A DNA stretch of 8,757 nt from an uncultured beta proteobacterium (GCA_903910495.1 CAIVZW010000705.1:1-8757); one strand, 5' to 3'. Shown: positions 1 through 6,167, counted from the stretch's first letter. The notes: a model not told the origin generated them from the sequence alone. Translations and numbers: made by a program.

Positions 1-160
1 ATTTCTCGATGGCCTCCGGTGTCACGCGCTTGACCCCGAGTTGCATGCGCGCCATGTCGTCCGGTGTATTGACGACGAAGAACAGGGCGAAGGTAATCAG
101 ATTCACCCCGATCAGGATCGGGATGGCGTAGATCAGTCGGCGCAGGATGTAGGCGAGCAT
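1..160 (-). CDS. ABC transporter permease, DppB/OppB type (5' part only)
   Basis: Inner-membrane permease subunit of a peptide/dipeptide-type ABC importer; only the first 53 codons are in the window and the gene continues past its edge. The ATG is at 160-158. The N-terminus reads MLAYILRRLIYAIPILIGVN, then a hydrophobic stretch (LITFALFFVV) and a polar segment containing NTPDDMARMQLG. A short start, an ILRRL-type basic turn and a first membrane helix at about residues 9-30 are typical of this permease family. Its expected partner, the solute-binding lipoprotein, lies about 6.2 kb upstream on the same strand, so the two were probably adjacent before the intervening block arrived. The res stop is only 14 bp upstream and no clear Shine-Dalgarno precedes the ATG, so translation may be coupled to res. 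The family is fairly sure from the N-terminus; the substrate is unknown. Confidence 0.85.
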   Translation of the reverse strand, partial: MLAYILRRLIYAIPILIGVNLITFALFFVVNTPDDMARMQLGVKRVTPEAIEK

Positions 161-174
161 GGCGGAGTCGCGGG

Positions 175-2880
175 TTAGTACAACAAAGGCTCGATCCAGT
201 CCCAGCGCTTGTCCCTGACCATCACGAAGCGGCAGCGCCCCTCGGACAAATTCGCCCACAGGCCGCCGATCAGGCGGTCATCCCCGGCATCCGTCCAGCG
301 GTCGCCTCCCTTGTACTCGACGGCCAGAACGGGTCCCGGTTTTCCGTAGCATTCCGGCAACTGGCAAAGGAAATCGGGGTAGAAACGCCCATTGGCCTTC
401 TGCAGGAAAAAGGAACTGCCTTCGCGGCGCACCAGGTTGCGCACCCAGAACCGGATACGGCCCTGCTGCGCCTGAATGTCCAGCCAGCAGGCGCACTCGA
501 ATTCCTCCTTGCTGTCAAAATCGCCAATGCGTCCGTAGAAATGCTTCCTGAAATCGAAGGCGCCGAAGCGACCATCATAATCGCGGCTGGGCGCATAGGC
601 CTGCGGGTGAAAATCGAAGGCATGGCGATCGCTCACCACCACACGCGACGCCGCATCGTCGCCGAACAGCGTTTGCTGGAAGGCCTTGCCCACCGCCTGC
701 TTGCGCAGGTCGCGGATACGCGCCTCAAGGCGATTGCGGAGCAGGAACTTCTGCAGGTTGGCGCGCGCCAGCGTGACCTCGTCCCGGCGCAGCAGCTCGG
801 TCAGCCACGCGGCAACGAAGGCCTGCTTGCTGGCGTGGGTAAGGGATTGCTCCGGCAGGTTGCGGCAAAGCCAGGTGGCAAGGCGAATCTCGTCCCAGTT
901 TTCCGGTTGGTACACCAGCCCCAGGTCGCGTTGCAGATCGGGCAAAAAGCGTGAAATGACGCGGCCAGAGGCGGCGTCCACGTCGATCTCGCCGCCTTCC
1001 GAAACCTTCAGGCCGGCACCGAGCGCTACGAGGTCGTCGGCCGTTGGCGCGGCATCGTACAGCGATAGATCCCACGGGTACTCCAGCACTTCCGGGTCGT
1101 CGAACAAGGCCAGCTCACCCTGAATGCGCAGCGCGAGTTGCGGAATGCGGAAACGTTCACCCAATTCCGCCGGCGTCTGGAAAAACTCGATGGCGCTGGT
1201 GCGGCTGACTTCAGCGGCTTCAACGATGGCCGCCGCCGCTGTTTCCGAGCTGACCGATGCCTTGAGTGTTGCCGCTTCATCCTCGGTCAGTGGGGTATTG
1301 ATGGTCAGCGTGTTGAGCTTGCCATCCCAGCTCAGCTTGTCGCGGATCGGTTTGGGTACGCTCTTGAGATCGGGCTTCTCGGACAGGGTAATCGCCACCG
1401 GCCGAACGACGACGCGCCCGGCATGGCCTTCCAGATCCAGCCGTGATTGTTCGGCCCTGGCCGCGGTCACGAACTCGCTCACCTCGCGCCGCTCGAAACC
1501 TGCGCCGGCCACCAGTCGGTCACGCAGGGCGCTGGCGGTTTCGGCAAAGTTGCGCGAGACGACGAAGGCGTAGGACTGATTGAGCGCCCGCGCCTGCCGA
1601 TGGCTCGCGCCCGGTTGGCGCAATACGCGCCCGAGCAACTGCTCGACCGCCGTCGCCGAATGCAGCGAGGCCATGCTGACCAAAATGTAGGCAAACGGGC
1701 AGTCCCAGCCTTCGGCCAGCGCCTTCTGGGTGATGACGAATTTCACCGGGCAGGCCGGGTCGGCAATGCCCAGCGTGTAATCCGCATCGATCTGCTCCAG
1801 CCCCTTTTCCTCGCTGGTGGCGACGATGATCTCGCTGGCCGGAATGCCGTGGTTGCTGATCAGCTCGTTGCGCACGCGCTCGAAATCCAGCGTATCCACA
1901 CCGGCCCGGCGCGGCTCGGATTGAATCAGCACCAGCGGCCGCAAGTACGCCGCACCCGCCCGGCGTTCGTCGTCGGCCAGCGTGTGCAGAGCATCGCGGC
2001 GACCGATGGCGTCGGCCAGACACTGCTGCCAGTTCGGCTCGGTTTCGAGCACCACCGGCAGCTTGATCATCTCTTCCGCCTTCAGCTCGGCGGCCGATAC
2101 GCTGTGCAAAACGTTGCTTGGCGTGCGCTCCAGATCGGGCGTGGCCGTCAGTTCCATCACCCCGCTGGGGCGGAAGCGCGCCAGCATGTCGAAGGCCAGT
2201 TCGGTGCGGTTGTTGTGCGCCTCGTCGACGACCACGAACGGTCGACGCAGGCGCAGCACGTTGGCCAGCGAACAGGGCGTGACCCGCTCGCTGCCTTCGC
2301 CTTCGGACAGCAACTCGTCGCGCTGCATTGGCGACAGGTTGTCGAAATGGTGCATCAGCGCGCCGCTTCCCTGATACACCTTGCGGCATTCTTCCTCCTC
2401 CACCTGAAACGCCTGCCGCGTGGCGACGATGATCGTCGTCGAGGTATCCAGCGTGGCGCGCGTCACGCTCTTGGCTTCGTCCAGATCGAGCACGGTGATC
2501 GCGCCAGCATCGCGCAAGGCCGCATGGTAGGGATGCTGGCGCTGGCGCAAGGCACGCAACGTCTGTTCGCGGATCGGCTTGCTCGGCACCAGCCACAGAA
2601 TGACGCTGTGCTCACAGCGCAGCAGCTGCGTATTGACCAGCGCCACGCTCTTCGCCGCCAGCCAGGTCTTGCCGCCGCCGGTGGGCACACGCAGGCAGAA
2701 GTACGGCATATCGGCCGGGAAGCCCGATAGCGGGTTGTAGGTGTTGCCACGGCCCCACAGGCGCTCGGTGGTCGCGGTGAAGGCAATCGATGCCGACGGC
2801 AGTTCGTGACAGGCCTTGAAGTAGGCTTCCACACTGTCAAGTACTTGCGACTGGTAGGTTTTTGGGGTAAAGGCAGTCAT
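175..2880 (-). CDS. res: Type III restriction enzyme, Res subunit (helicase-nuclease)
   Basis: ATP-dependent restriction subunit of a type III restriction-modification system; it works in a complex with Mod and cleaves unmodified DNA after ATP-driven communication between sites. With the start at 2880 it has 901 residues. Superfamily 2 helicase motifs are in order: Walker A PTGGGKT (about 66-72), DEAH (219-222), TATPD (245-249), ALAEGWDC (387-394) and QLLGRVLRQ (414-422). The C-terminus carries a PD-(D/E)XK-like nuclease: FYPDF (about 833-837) followed by VEYKGGD with E855 and K857. All key residues are present, so it looks intact. The frame is open up to 2946, but the ATG at 2880 overlaps the stop of the upstream toxin gene (ATGA), and MTAFTPKTYQSQVLD is the expected helicase N-terminus, so I prefer it. 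The partner mod lies 0.8 kb upstream, separated by a toxin-antitoxin pair and a repeat. The stop is 14 bp before the permease start. Confidence 0.93.
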   Translation of the reverse strand: MTAFTPKTYQSQVLDSVEAYFKACHELPSASIAFTATTERLWGRGNTYNPLSGFPADMPYFCLRVPTGGGKTWLAAKSVALVNTQLLRCEHSVILWLVPSKPIREQTLRALRQRQHPYHAALRDAGAITVLDLDEAKSVTRATLDTSTTIIVATRQAFQVEEEECRKVYQGSGALMHHFDNLSPMQRDELLSEGEGSERVTPCSLANVLRLRRPFVVVDEAHNNRTELAFDMLARFRPSGVMELTATPDLERTPSNVLHSVSAAELKAEEMIKLPVVLETEPNWQQCLADAIGRRDALHTLADDERRAGAAYLRPLVLIQSEPRRAGVDTLDFERVRNELISNHGIPASEIIVATSEEKGLEQIDADYTLGIADPACPVKFVITQKALAEGWDCPFAYILVSMASLHSATAVEQLLGRVLRQPGASHRQARALNQSYAFVVSRNFAETASALRDRLVAGAGFERREVSEFVTAARAEQSRLDLEGHAGRVVVRPVAITLSEKPDLKSVPKPIRDKLSWDGKLNTLTINTPLTEDEAATLKASVSSETAAAAIVEAAEVSRTSAIEFFQTPAELGERFRIPQLALRIQGELALFDDPEVLEYPWDLSLYDAAPTADDLVALGAGLKVSEGGEIDVDAASGRVISRFLPDLQRDLGLVYQPENWDEIRLATWLCRNLPEQSLTHASKQAFVAAWLTELLRRDEVTLARANLQKFLLRNRLEARIRDLRKQAVGKAFQQTLFGDDAASRVVVSDRHAFDFHPQAYAPSRDYDGRFGAFDFRKHFYGRIGDFDSKEEFECACWLDIQAQQGRIRFWVRNLVRREGSSFFLQKANGRFYPDFLCQLPECYGKPGPVLAVEYKGGDRWTDAGDDRLIGGLWANLSEGRCRFVMVRDKRWDWIEPLLY

Positions 2881-3176
2881 TGGCTTTGCATACGATCTAC
2901 CCAATAATCCGGGCGGCGATGCTGATGCGAAACCGTCAAGACCCACACCTCATCGCCACGCAGAATATAGCGCAAGGTGTAAGAAAAGGGGCTCATGACG
3001 TAACGTCGCACATCGTTCAACTCAACCTGGAATAACAAGGGCGTGCGCGCAATCTGGAGTGTCGCGTCACGCACAGCATCCCTGAAACGCACGCCCAGCC
3101 CGGCTTGTTGCCGCTCAAACCAGTCGCAGGCATCATCAAGTTCGTTACGGGCGGCTTCGGCAAAACGAATCCGCAT
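2877..3176 (-). CDS. RelE/ParE-family type II toxin
   Basis: Probable toxin of a type II toxin-antitoxin pair, 99 residues. RelE-like members cleave mRNA at the ribosome and ParE-like members poison gyrase; sequence alone does not decide which applies. Family marks are the MRIRFAEAARNELDDACDWF start with its amphipathic helices, the FRDAVRDATLQIARTP segment, VRRYVMSPFSYTLRYILRGD, and the C-terminal VWVLTVSHQHRRPDYWVDR, matching the usual H-x-x-R-x-P-x-Y-W-x-x-R ending. The ATG at 3176 overlaps the antitoxin stop (TGATG); a GTG one codon earlier (3179) is also possible. Its own TGA overlaps the ATG of res (ATGA). This arrangement makes antitoxin, toxin and res one coupled translation unit. Length is normal and no damage is visible. 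Confidence 0.88.
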   Translation of the reverse strand: MRIRFAEAARNELDDACDWFERQQAGLGVRFRDAVRDATLQIARTPLLFQVELNDVRRYVMSPFSYTLRYILRGDEVWVLTVSHQHRRPDYWVDRMQSQ

Positions 3177-3382
3177 CACTTTTTACCGAAGACTTCTTCA
3201 AACGAAACTGTTTTCATGCGACCTTCATCGCATGCCCGCGCCCTGCGCAGCGCTTCTTCCGCCCAGACCCGGTCAATTTCAGCATCGGGTTTGTCCAGGC
3301 TTTGCATGATTTTCTCCACTACTTCATAACGCTCTGCCGCTTTCAACTGCAAAGCGAGTTCAATGATTTCCTGCTTACCCAT
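3176..3382 (-). CDS. Addiction-module antitoxin of the RelE/ParE pair
   Basis: Small acidic antitoxin, 68 residues, expected to bind and neutralise the toxin encoded immediately downstream. It resembles the 'putative addiction module component' family (PF09720/TIGR02574 type): an N-terminal helical part with LKAAERYEVVEKIMQSLD (about 13-30), then a linker, IDRVWAEEALRRARACDEG (about 36-54), and a C-terminal SFEEVFGKK. The family's typical pattern (ER..lvekl..SLD, W..Ea..R...., S.eEV) is clear. The start at ATG 3382 is favoured because AAGGAG lies 6 bp upstream; the TTG at 3388 would sit directly against that Shine-Dalgarno. The stop overlaps the toxin start by one base (TGATG). The members of this family that I know pair with RelE/ParE toxins, which agrees with the neighbour. 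Whether it regulates its own promoter cannot be seen. Confidence 0.88.
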   Translation of the reverse strand: MGKQEIIELALQLKAAERYEVVEKIMQSLDKPDAEIDRVWAEEALRRARACDEGRMKTVSFEEVFGKK

Positions 3383-3388
3383 GATCAA

Positions 3389-3394
3389 CTCCTT
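3389..3394 (-). promoter_or_regulatory. Ribosome binding site of the addiction-module antitoxin
   Basis: AAGGAG on the minus strand, 6 bp before the ATG at 3382. It decides between that ATG and the upstream TTG at 3388, and it gives this second TA/res unit its own translation entry point independent of mod. Confidence 0.7.
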
Positions 3395-3458
3395 CGAGCG
3401 TAAGACAACAATCCTGCATGACGCCAGTAGGTAGCCATGCCGAAACGCATTGATAAAC

Positions 3459-3600
3459 CGTCATTCCGGCGAAGGCGCCCCGAAGGAAGTACCCTTGGGG
3501 TGCCGGAATCCAGTGGTGTCCCCCAAGAGGACTTCCTTCAGGGCGCACTACTGGCTATGCACTTCCTTCGGTCGGATTCCGGGTCAAGCCCGGAATGACG
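3459..3600. repeat. Inverted-repeat (MITE/REP-like) element, copy 1, with nested insert
   Basis: The ends are inverted: CGTCATTCCGG at 3459-3469 and its complement at 3590-3600. The interior shares the CTGGCT-TGCA-TTCCTTCGGTC core with the element at 6168-6310, so they belong to one family. The right end also folds by itself: ATTCCGGG and CCCGGAAT pair around CTTGA. The left flank (about 3441-3458, CGAAACGCATTGATAAACCG) looks like a worn version of the GGGAAACGCTGAA outer end of the other copies. It fills most of the 253-bp gap between mod and the antitoxin gene. No transposase is present, so it would have to be mobilised in trans. The hairpins could affect mod mRNA stability or read-through towards res; no U-tract follows them, so I do not call a terminator. 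Confidence 0.72.
3475..3546. repeat. Inverted pair of a 27-bp repeat nested in the element
   Basis: 3475-3501 and 3520-3546 are near-perfect inverted copies: one contains CCCCGAAGGAAGTACCCTTG, the other read in reverse complement carries the same unit with only a few changes. They interrupt the element around its CCGGCGAAGGC...GCCGGAATCC arm. Removing the first copy restores an uninterrupted arm like the one at 8700-8722, which is why I read it as a later insertion. Confidence 0.65.
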
Positions 3601-3641
3601 ACGCTTTGCATCGATCTGTTTCAACATGACTGACTACTAGT

Positions 3642-5339
3642 TTACACGTCCAGTGCGTAAGGCGTTTGCTTGAAGGTGATGCCCTCACGTGCCGTACGGC
3701 CGCCCATGCGGTTGGCGGCGGCGTAGATCACCTTGGGGCCAGAAAATTTTGGCAACACGTCGAACACCGGCCCGGTCAGCACATTACCGCCGACGACGGA
3801 CTTGTCCTTGAGAATGCCGTTGTACAGCAGGTAGATACCGCGCCCCTCGTGGGTGCCCAGGAAGGGACTCGAACCTGGCAAGCCAACAAATCCTGTGCCG
3901 GTCTCGGCAAACCAGACGAATTCGGCGAGCTGGGCGAACGTCACATCGGAGCGGATCTGCCCCTCGGCCGTAAACAGCGGCTCGGTCGACAGGCGGCAGA
4001 ACTGGAAGCCGCCGCCCAGACCGTCGACGGTATTGCCCTTGGCGTTGGTATAGCCGGTGGCGACGCGCCTGACGCGCTCGGCGGTGACGCTCCGGGCGAT
4101 ATTCTCGTCCATCTCAATGAGGATGAAACGGCGATTGCCGCCGTCTTCGGCGTTTTGTTTAAGCACCGCGTGACCGGTGGTGCCGGAACCCCCGAAGGAG
4201 TCAAGGATTAGAGAGTCCTTATCAGCTGAGAGACGCAATATGCGCTGAATCAGGCTGGCAGGTTTTGGGGTGTCAAACGCGGCGTACCCGAAAATTTCCT
4301 TAACCTCATTGCCACCGTCGTCAGTTGTTCCTGTTTCCTCATGACTCCAGAGATCAACGGGAACCAGTCCCTTGGTTTGTTCGTTGAGGAACAATTTCAA
4401 CCGGGGGAAGCGCGCCTCCCCGGATTTACCCCACCAAAGACGATTGTCAGACACATGCCGCAGATGCTCTTCTTTGGCGTACTTCCACGCGTGTGTCGGG
4501 TGCTCTACTTGTGCTTGATTAAAGGGATTCGTCAGCGCATAAACGAGATTCGGTCTTTTGTCTTTGGCCGCCGGATTGACGTAGGAGGATGTCATCCAAG
4601 GCCCGCGCGAATCATTGTCAGGATTGGCATAGTTGCCGTCAGATTTTTCGTTGCGTGGCTCCTTTAGGACAGACAGAACCGGGGAGCGTCGGTAGCTAAC
4701 GACGTAATCTTTCAGGGAGTAGAACATCTTAGCGTTGTTACTTCGCGTATACCTTTTTTCCCATGCAATAGACGCCAGAAAATTCGTTTCACCGAAAATC
4801 TCATCCATCAACAGCCGCAGTGTTGCCACCTCGTTGTCATCAATGGAGATAAAAATCGCCCCATCCTCGCGCAAAAACTGTTTCAGCAAGACCAGCCGCG
4901 GATACATCATCGACAGCCAGCGGTCATGCCGATCCAGCGTCTCGCCTTCCTTGCCGACCACCTCGCCCAGCCAGCGGCGGATTTCCGGACTATTGACGTT
5001 GTCGTTGTAAACCCAGCCCTCGTTGCCGGTGTTGTATGGCGGGTCGATGTAGATGCATTTCACCTGCCCGGCATAGCGCGGCAGCAGCGCCTTGAGCGCG
5101 TGCAGGTTGTCGCCGTGCACGATCAGGTTGCCTGACCGGGCTTCGACGCCCCGCAGGAAGTCCTCATGGGGGACAAGCTCAGCCCGAACGGCATTGGTTT
5201 CTTCCGTTCGCCCTGAGCCTGTCGAAGGGTGAACGGGCGCAAGGCACGACAGTTCCGGCACCGGTTCCAGCAGGCGGTACGGTACGTCCTTGTGGTGTTT
5301 GACGACGGCTTCCTTGCCGATCCAGTTCAGCGTTGGCAT
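3642..5339 (-). CDS. mod: Type III DNA-methyltransferase, Mod subunit (beta-class N6-adenine)
   Basis: Adenine-N6 methyltransferase and specificity subunit of the type III system, 565 residues; it modifies the recognition site using S-adenosylmethionine and directs Res to the same site. The catalytic motif DPPYNTGNEGW (DPPY at 99-102) precedes the AdoMet-binding DSFGGSGTTG (380-389), the beta-class order, with the target-recognition region between them. The start at 5339 gives MPTLNWIGKEAVVKHH, the usual N-terminus of this subgroup. Two oddities: residues about 36-57 (VHPSTGSGRTEE...) come from an in-frame palindromic repeat, and residues about 160-380 are encoded by noticeably AT-richer DNA (lines counted at 42-58% GC against 57-70% in flanking lines), consistent with exchange of the recognition domain. 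vapC ends 102 bp upstream. res is separated by a repeat and a TA pair. Motifs are intact, so activity is likely; the recognition site cannot be predicted. Confidence 0.93.
   Translation of the reverse strand: MPTLNWIGKEAVVKHHKDVPYRLLEPVPELSCLAPVHPSTGSGRTEETNAVRAELVPHEDFLRGVEARSGNLIVHGDNLHALKALLPRYAGQVKCIYIDPPYNTGNEGWVYNDNVNSPEIRRWLGEVVGKEGETLDRHDRWLSMMYPRLVLLKQFLREDGAIFISIDDNEVATLRLLMDEIFGETNFLASIAWEKRYTRSNNAKMFYSLKDYVVSYRRSPVLSVLKEPRNEKSDGNYANPDNDSRGPWMTSSYVNPAAKDKRPNLVYALTNPFNQAQVEHPTHAWKYAKEEHLRHVSDNRLWWGKSGEARFPRLKLFLNEQTKGLVPVDLWSHEETGTTDDGGNEVKEIFGYAAFDTPKPASLIQRILRLSADKDSLILDSFGGSGTTGHAVLKQNAEDGGNRRFILIEMDENIARSVTAERVRRVATGYTNAKGNTVDGLGGGFQFCRLSTEPLFTAEGQIRSDVTFAQLAEFVWFAETGTGFVGLPGSSPFLGTHEGRGIYLLYNGILKDKSVVGGNVLTGPVFDVLPKFSGPKVIYAAANRMGGRTAREGITFKQTPYALDV
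5171..5235. repeat. Palindromic repeat cluster inserted in frame in mod
   Basis: 5171-5191 and 5204-5224 are inverted copies (17 of 21 positions match) of a motif reading CCGTTCGCCCTGAGCCTGTC. In addition CGTTCGCCCT (5205-5214) pairs with AGGGTGAACG (5226-5235). This motif (CGTTCGCCCTGAGC...GTCGAAGGG) is familiar to me as a dispersed intergenic repeat in many proteobacterial genomes. Here it lies within the mod reading frame and encodes about residues 36-57 without breaking it. Confidence 0.7.
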
Positions 5340-5382
5340 TCAGTTTCCGTTCTTGCGTTTGTCAGTGTTCAGACCAGAGACC

Positions 5383-5388
5383 ATTATC
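5383..5388 (-). promoter_or_regulatory. Candidate -10 box for mod
   Basis: GATAAT on the minus strand, 44 bp before the mod ATG, inside the 102-bp vapC-mod gap. No good -35 hexamer is found at 16-18 bp. A perfect tandem octamer, TTGCACCA twice on the plus strand (5409-5424), covers the -35 region and could be an operator. This is pattern evidence only. Confidence 0.3.
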
Positions 5389-5441
5389 GTGGATTGTGCA
5401 GGCGGCTCTTGCACCATTGCACCACCCGGCCAAGTAAGCCC

Positions 5442-5885
5442 CTATTGCATCCCCGTTCCGATCAAATGCAGCCCCTTCGCCCCTTCGCGCACGGCAACCG
5501 TGACCAGACGGCGGTCAAGGCTCGCGAGTTGCCCCCCGTGGGCGCAGGCCAGCGCCAGCAAATAACTATCCGTCACCTGCCCGGAACTCAGCAGCCGCGA
5601 CATATCCAGCCTTTCGGCATCGAGCAGGCTGACATCGTCAGGCCAGAAGACGTGGCCCGGCAACGCGCACAGCCCGGCCAGCAAGGGCGCCACCGCCGCC
5701 GGCGTTCCTGGTGAATTCGGATAGCGGGGATGTCCGACAATGCGCAGCAAGCCGTTTTCAGTCAGGGGACACGTTGCCCAGGCACCCTGATGCGCTGCAA
5801 ACCAATCGTGCGCCGTATCGTGCTGGACATGCGCCGGATCGATCAAGGCGATCAGGACGTTAACATCGAGTAAATAGGTGATCAC
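5442..5885 (-). CDS. vapC: VapC-type PIN-domain ribonuclease toxin
   Basis: Toxin of a type II TA pair, 147 residues; PIN-domain VapC toxins are Mg-dependent ribonucleases that cut tRNA or rRNA and halt growth when free of antitoxin. The acidic PIN residues are in place: D7 in LLDVNVLIAL, E43 in LTENGLLRI, D106 in QVTDSYLLALA and D124 in LASLDRRL. The insert HPRYPNSP after the second acidic residue is common in one VapC subfamily. The start is GTG at 5885, overlapping the antitoxin TGA by 4 bp (GTGA), so translation is coupled. It ends 102 bp before mod, in the same direction, so a shared transcript with mod is possible. It looks complete and potentially active. The RNA target is unknown. Confidence 0.9.
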   Translation of the reverse strand: MITYLLDVNVLIALIDPAHVQHDTAHDWFAAHQGAWATCPLTENGLLRIVGHPRYPNSPGTPAAVAPLLAGLCALPGHVFWPDDVSLLDAERLDMSRLLSSGQVTDSYLLALACAHGGQLASLDRRLVTVAVREGAKGLHLIGTGMQ

Positions 5886-6112
5886 GGCAACTCGTCGCGC
5901 AATTGATTGACGAGTTCGGGGGTGACAGGCGCAGCAGCAACCTTGGAACTCAGCAGGGGAATCCCATTGCGCACGGCCTGGCTCGGTACTGCCGGCCGCA
6001 ATGCCTGTCGCGCCAGCGTCGACAGGACCTCGCCAACGGTTTTGTGCTGACGCTGCGCCAATCCTTTAGCCGCTGTGAGCACATCGTCGTCGATCGATAA
6101 GGTAGTCCGCAT
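5882..6112 (-). CDS. vapB: Ribbon-helix-helix antitoxin (VapB type)
   Basis: Antitoxin and probable autorepressor of the VapC toxin, 76 residues. The N-terminal MRTTLSIDDDVLTAAKGLAQ and following KTVGEVLSTLARQAL form a ribbon-helix-helix (CopG/Arc-like) DNA-binding fold: a short beta strand (RTTLSI) and two helices (residues about 1-38). The C-terminal tail (IPLLSSKVAAAPVTPELVNQLRDELP) would wrap the toxin. The ATG at 6112 is chosen over one nine codons upstream because AAGGAG sits 7 bp before it and MRTTLSID is the family start. The stop overlaps the vapC GTG start. Upstream lie four phased heptads (6133-6160) that could be operator half-sites, then a dispersed inverted-repeat element. Confidence 0.88.
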   Translation of the reverse strand: MRTTLSIDDDVLTAAKGLAQRQHKTVGEVLSTLARQALRPAVPSQAVRNGIPLLSSKVAAAPVTPELVNQLRDELP

Positions 6113-6119
6113 GTCGAAT

Positions 6120-6125
6120 CTCCTT
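6120..6125 (-). promoter_or_regulatory. Ribosome binding site of vapB
   Basis: AAGGAG on the minus strand, 7 bp upstream of the ATG at 6112; it supports this start over the longer frame beginning at 6139, whose start codon lies upstream of this site. Confidence 0.7.
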
Positions 6126-6132
6126 TCAAGAC

Positions 6133-6160
6133 GCATCAAACATCAAGCATCATACATCAA
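6133..6160 (-). repeat. Four tandem heptads upstream of vapB (possible operator)
   Basis: On the plus strand the four units are GCATCAA, ACATCAA, GCATCAT and ACATCAA, consensus RCATCAW, in perfect 7-bp phase; on the coding strand they read TTGATGT/TTGATGC-like. A -10-like TATGAT (6154-6149) lies within them, 37 bp before the vapB start. Ribbon-helix-helix antitoxins commonly bind arrays of short repeated sites over their own promoter, so an operator role fits, but binding is inferred. Confidence 0.5.
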
Positions 6161-6167
6161 GCCGAGG

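Noticed and set aside
1447..2730. Plus-strand open frame (427 codons) opposite res
   Set aside because: The antisense lies over the conserved helicase motifs of Res; the composition is typical of a shadow frame (Q, R, H, A rich) and no start signal was seen.
2881..2946. Upstream extension of Res to 923 residues
   Set aside because: The extra 22 residues lie inside the toxin gene and lack family character; the ATGA overlap and the MTAFTPKTYQSQ start favour 2880.
3459..3600. Possible CRISPR array or intrinsic terminator
   Set aside because: The repeats are inverted and irregularly spaced with no spacers, and the hairpins are not followed by a U-tract.
175..5339. Other defence systems (BREX, DISARM, type I RM, ISP type)
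   Set aside because: Only a beta-class Mod and a DEAH/PD-(D/E)XK Res are present; there is no specificity subunit, PglZ, BrxL, DrmA/B-like gene or kinase.
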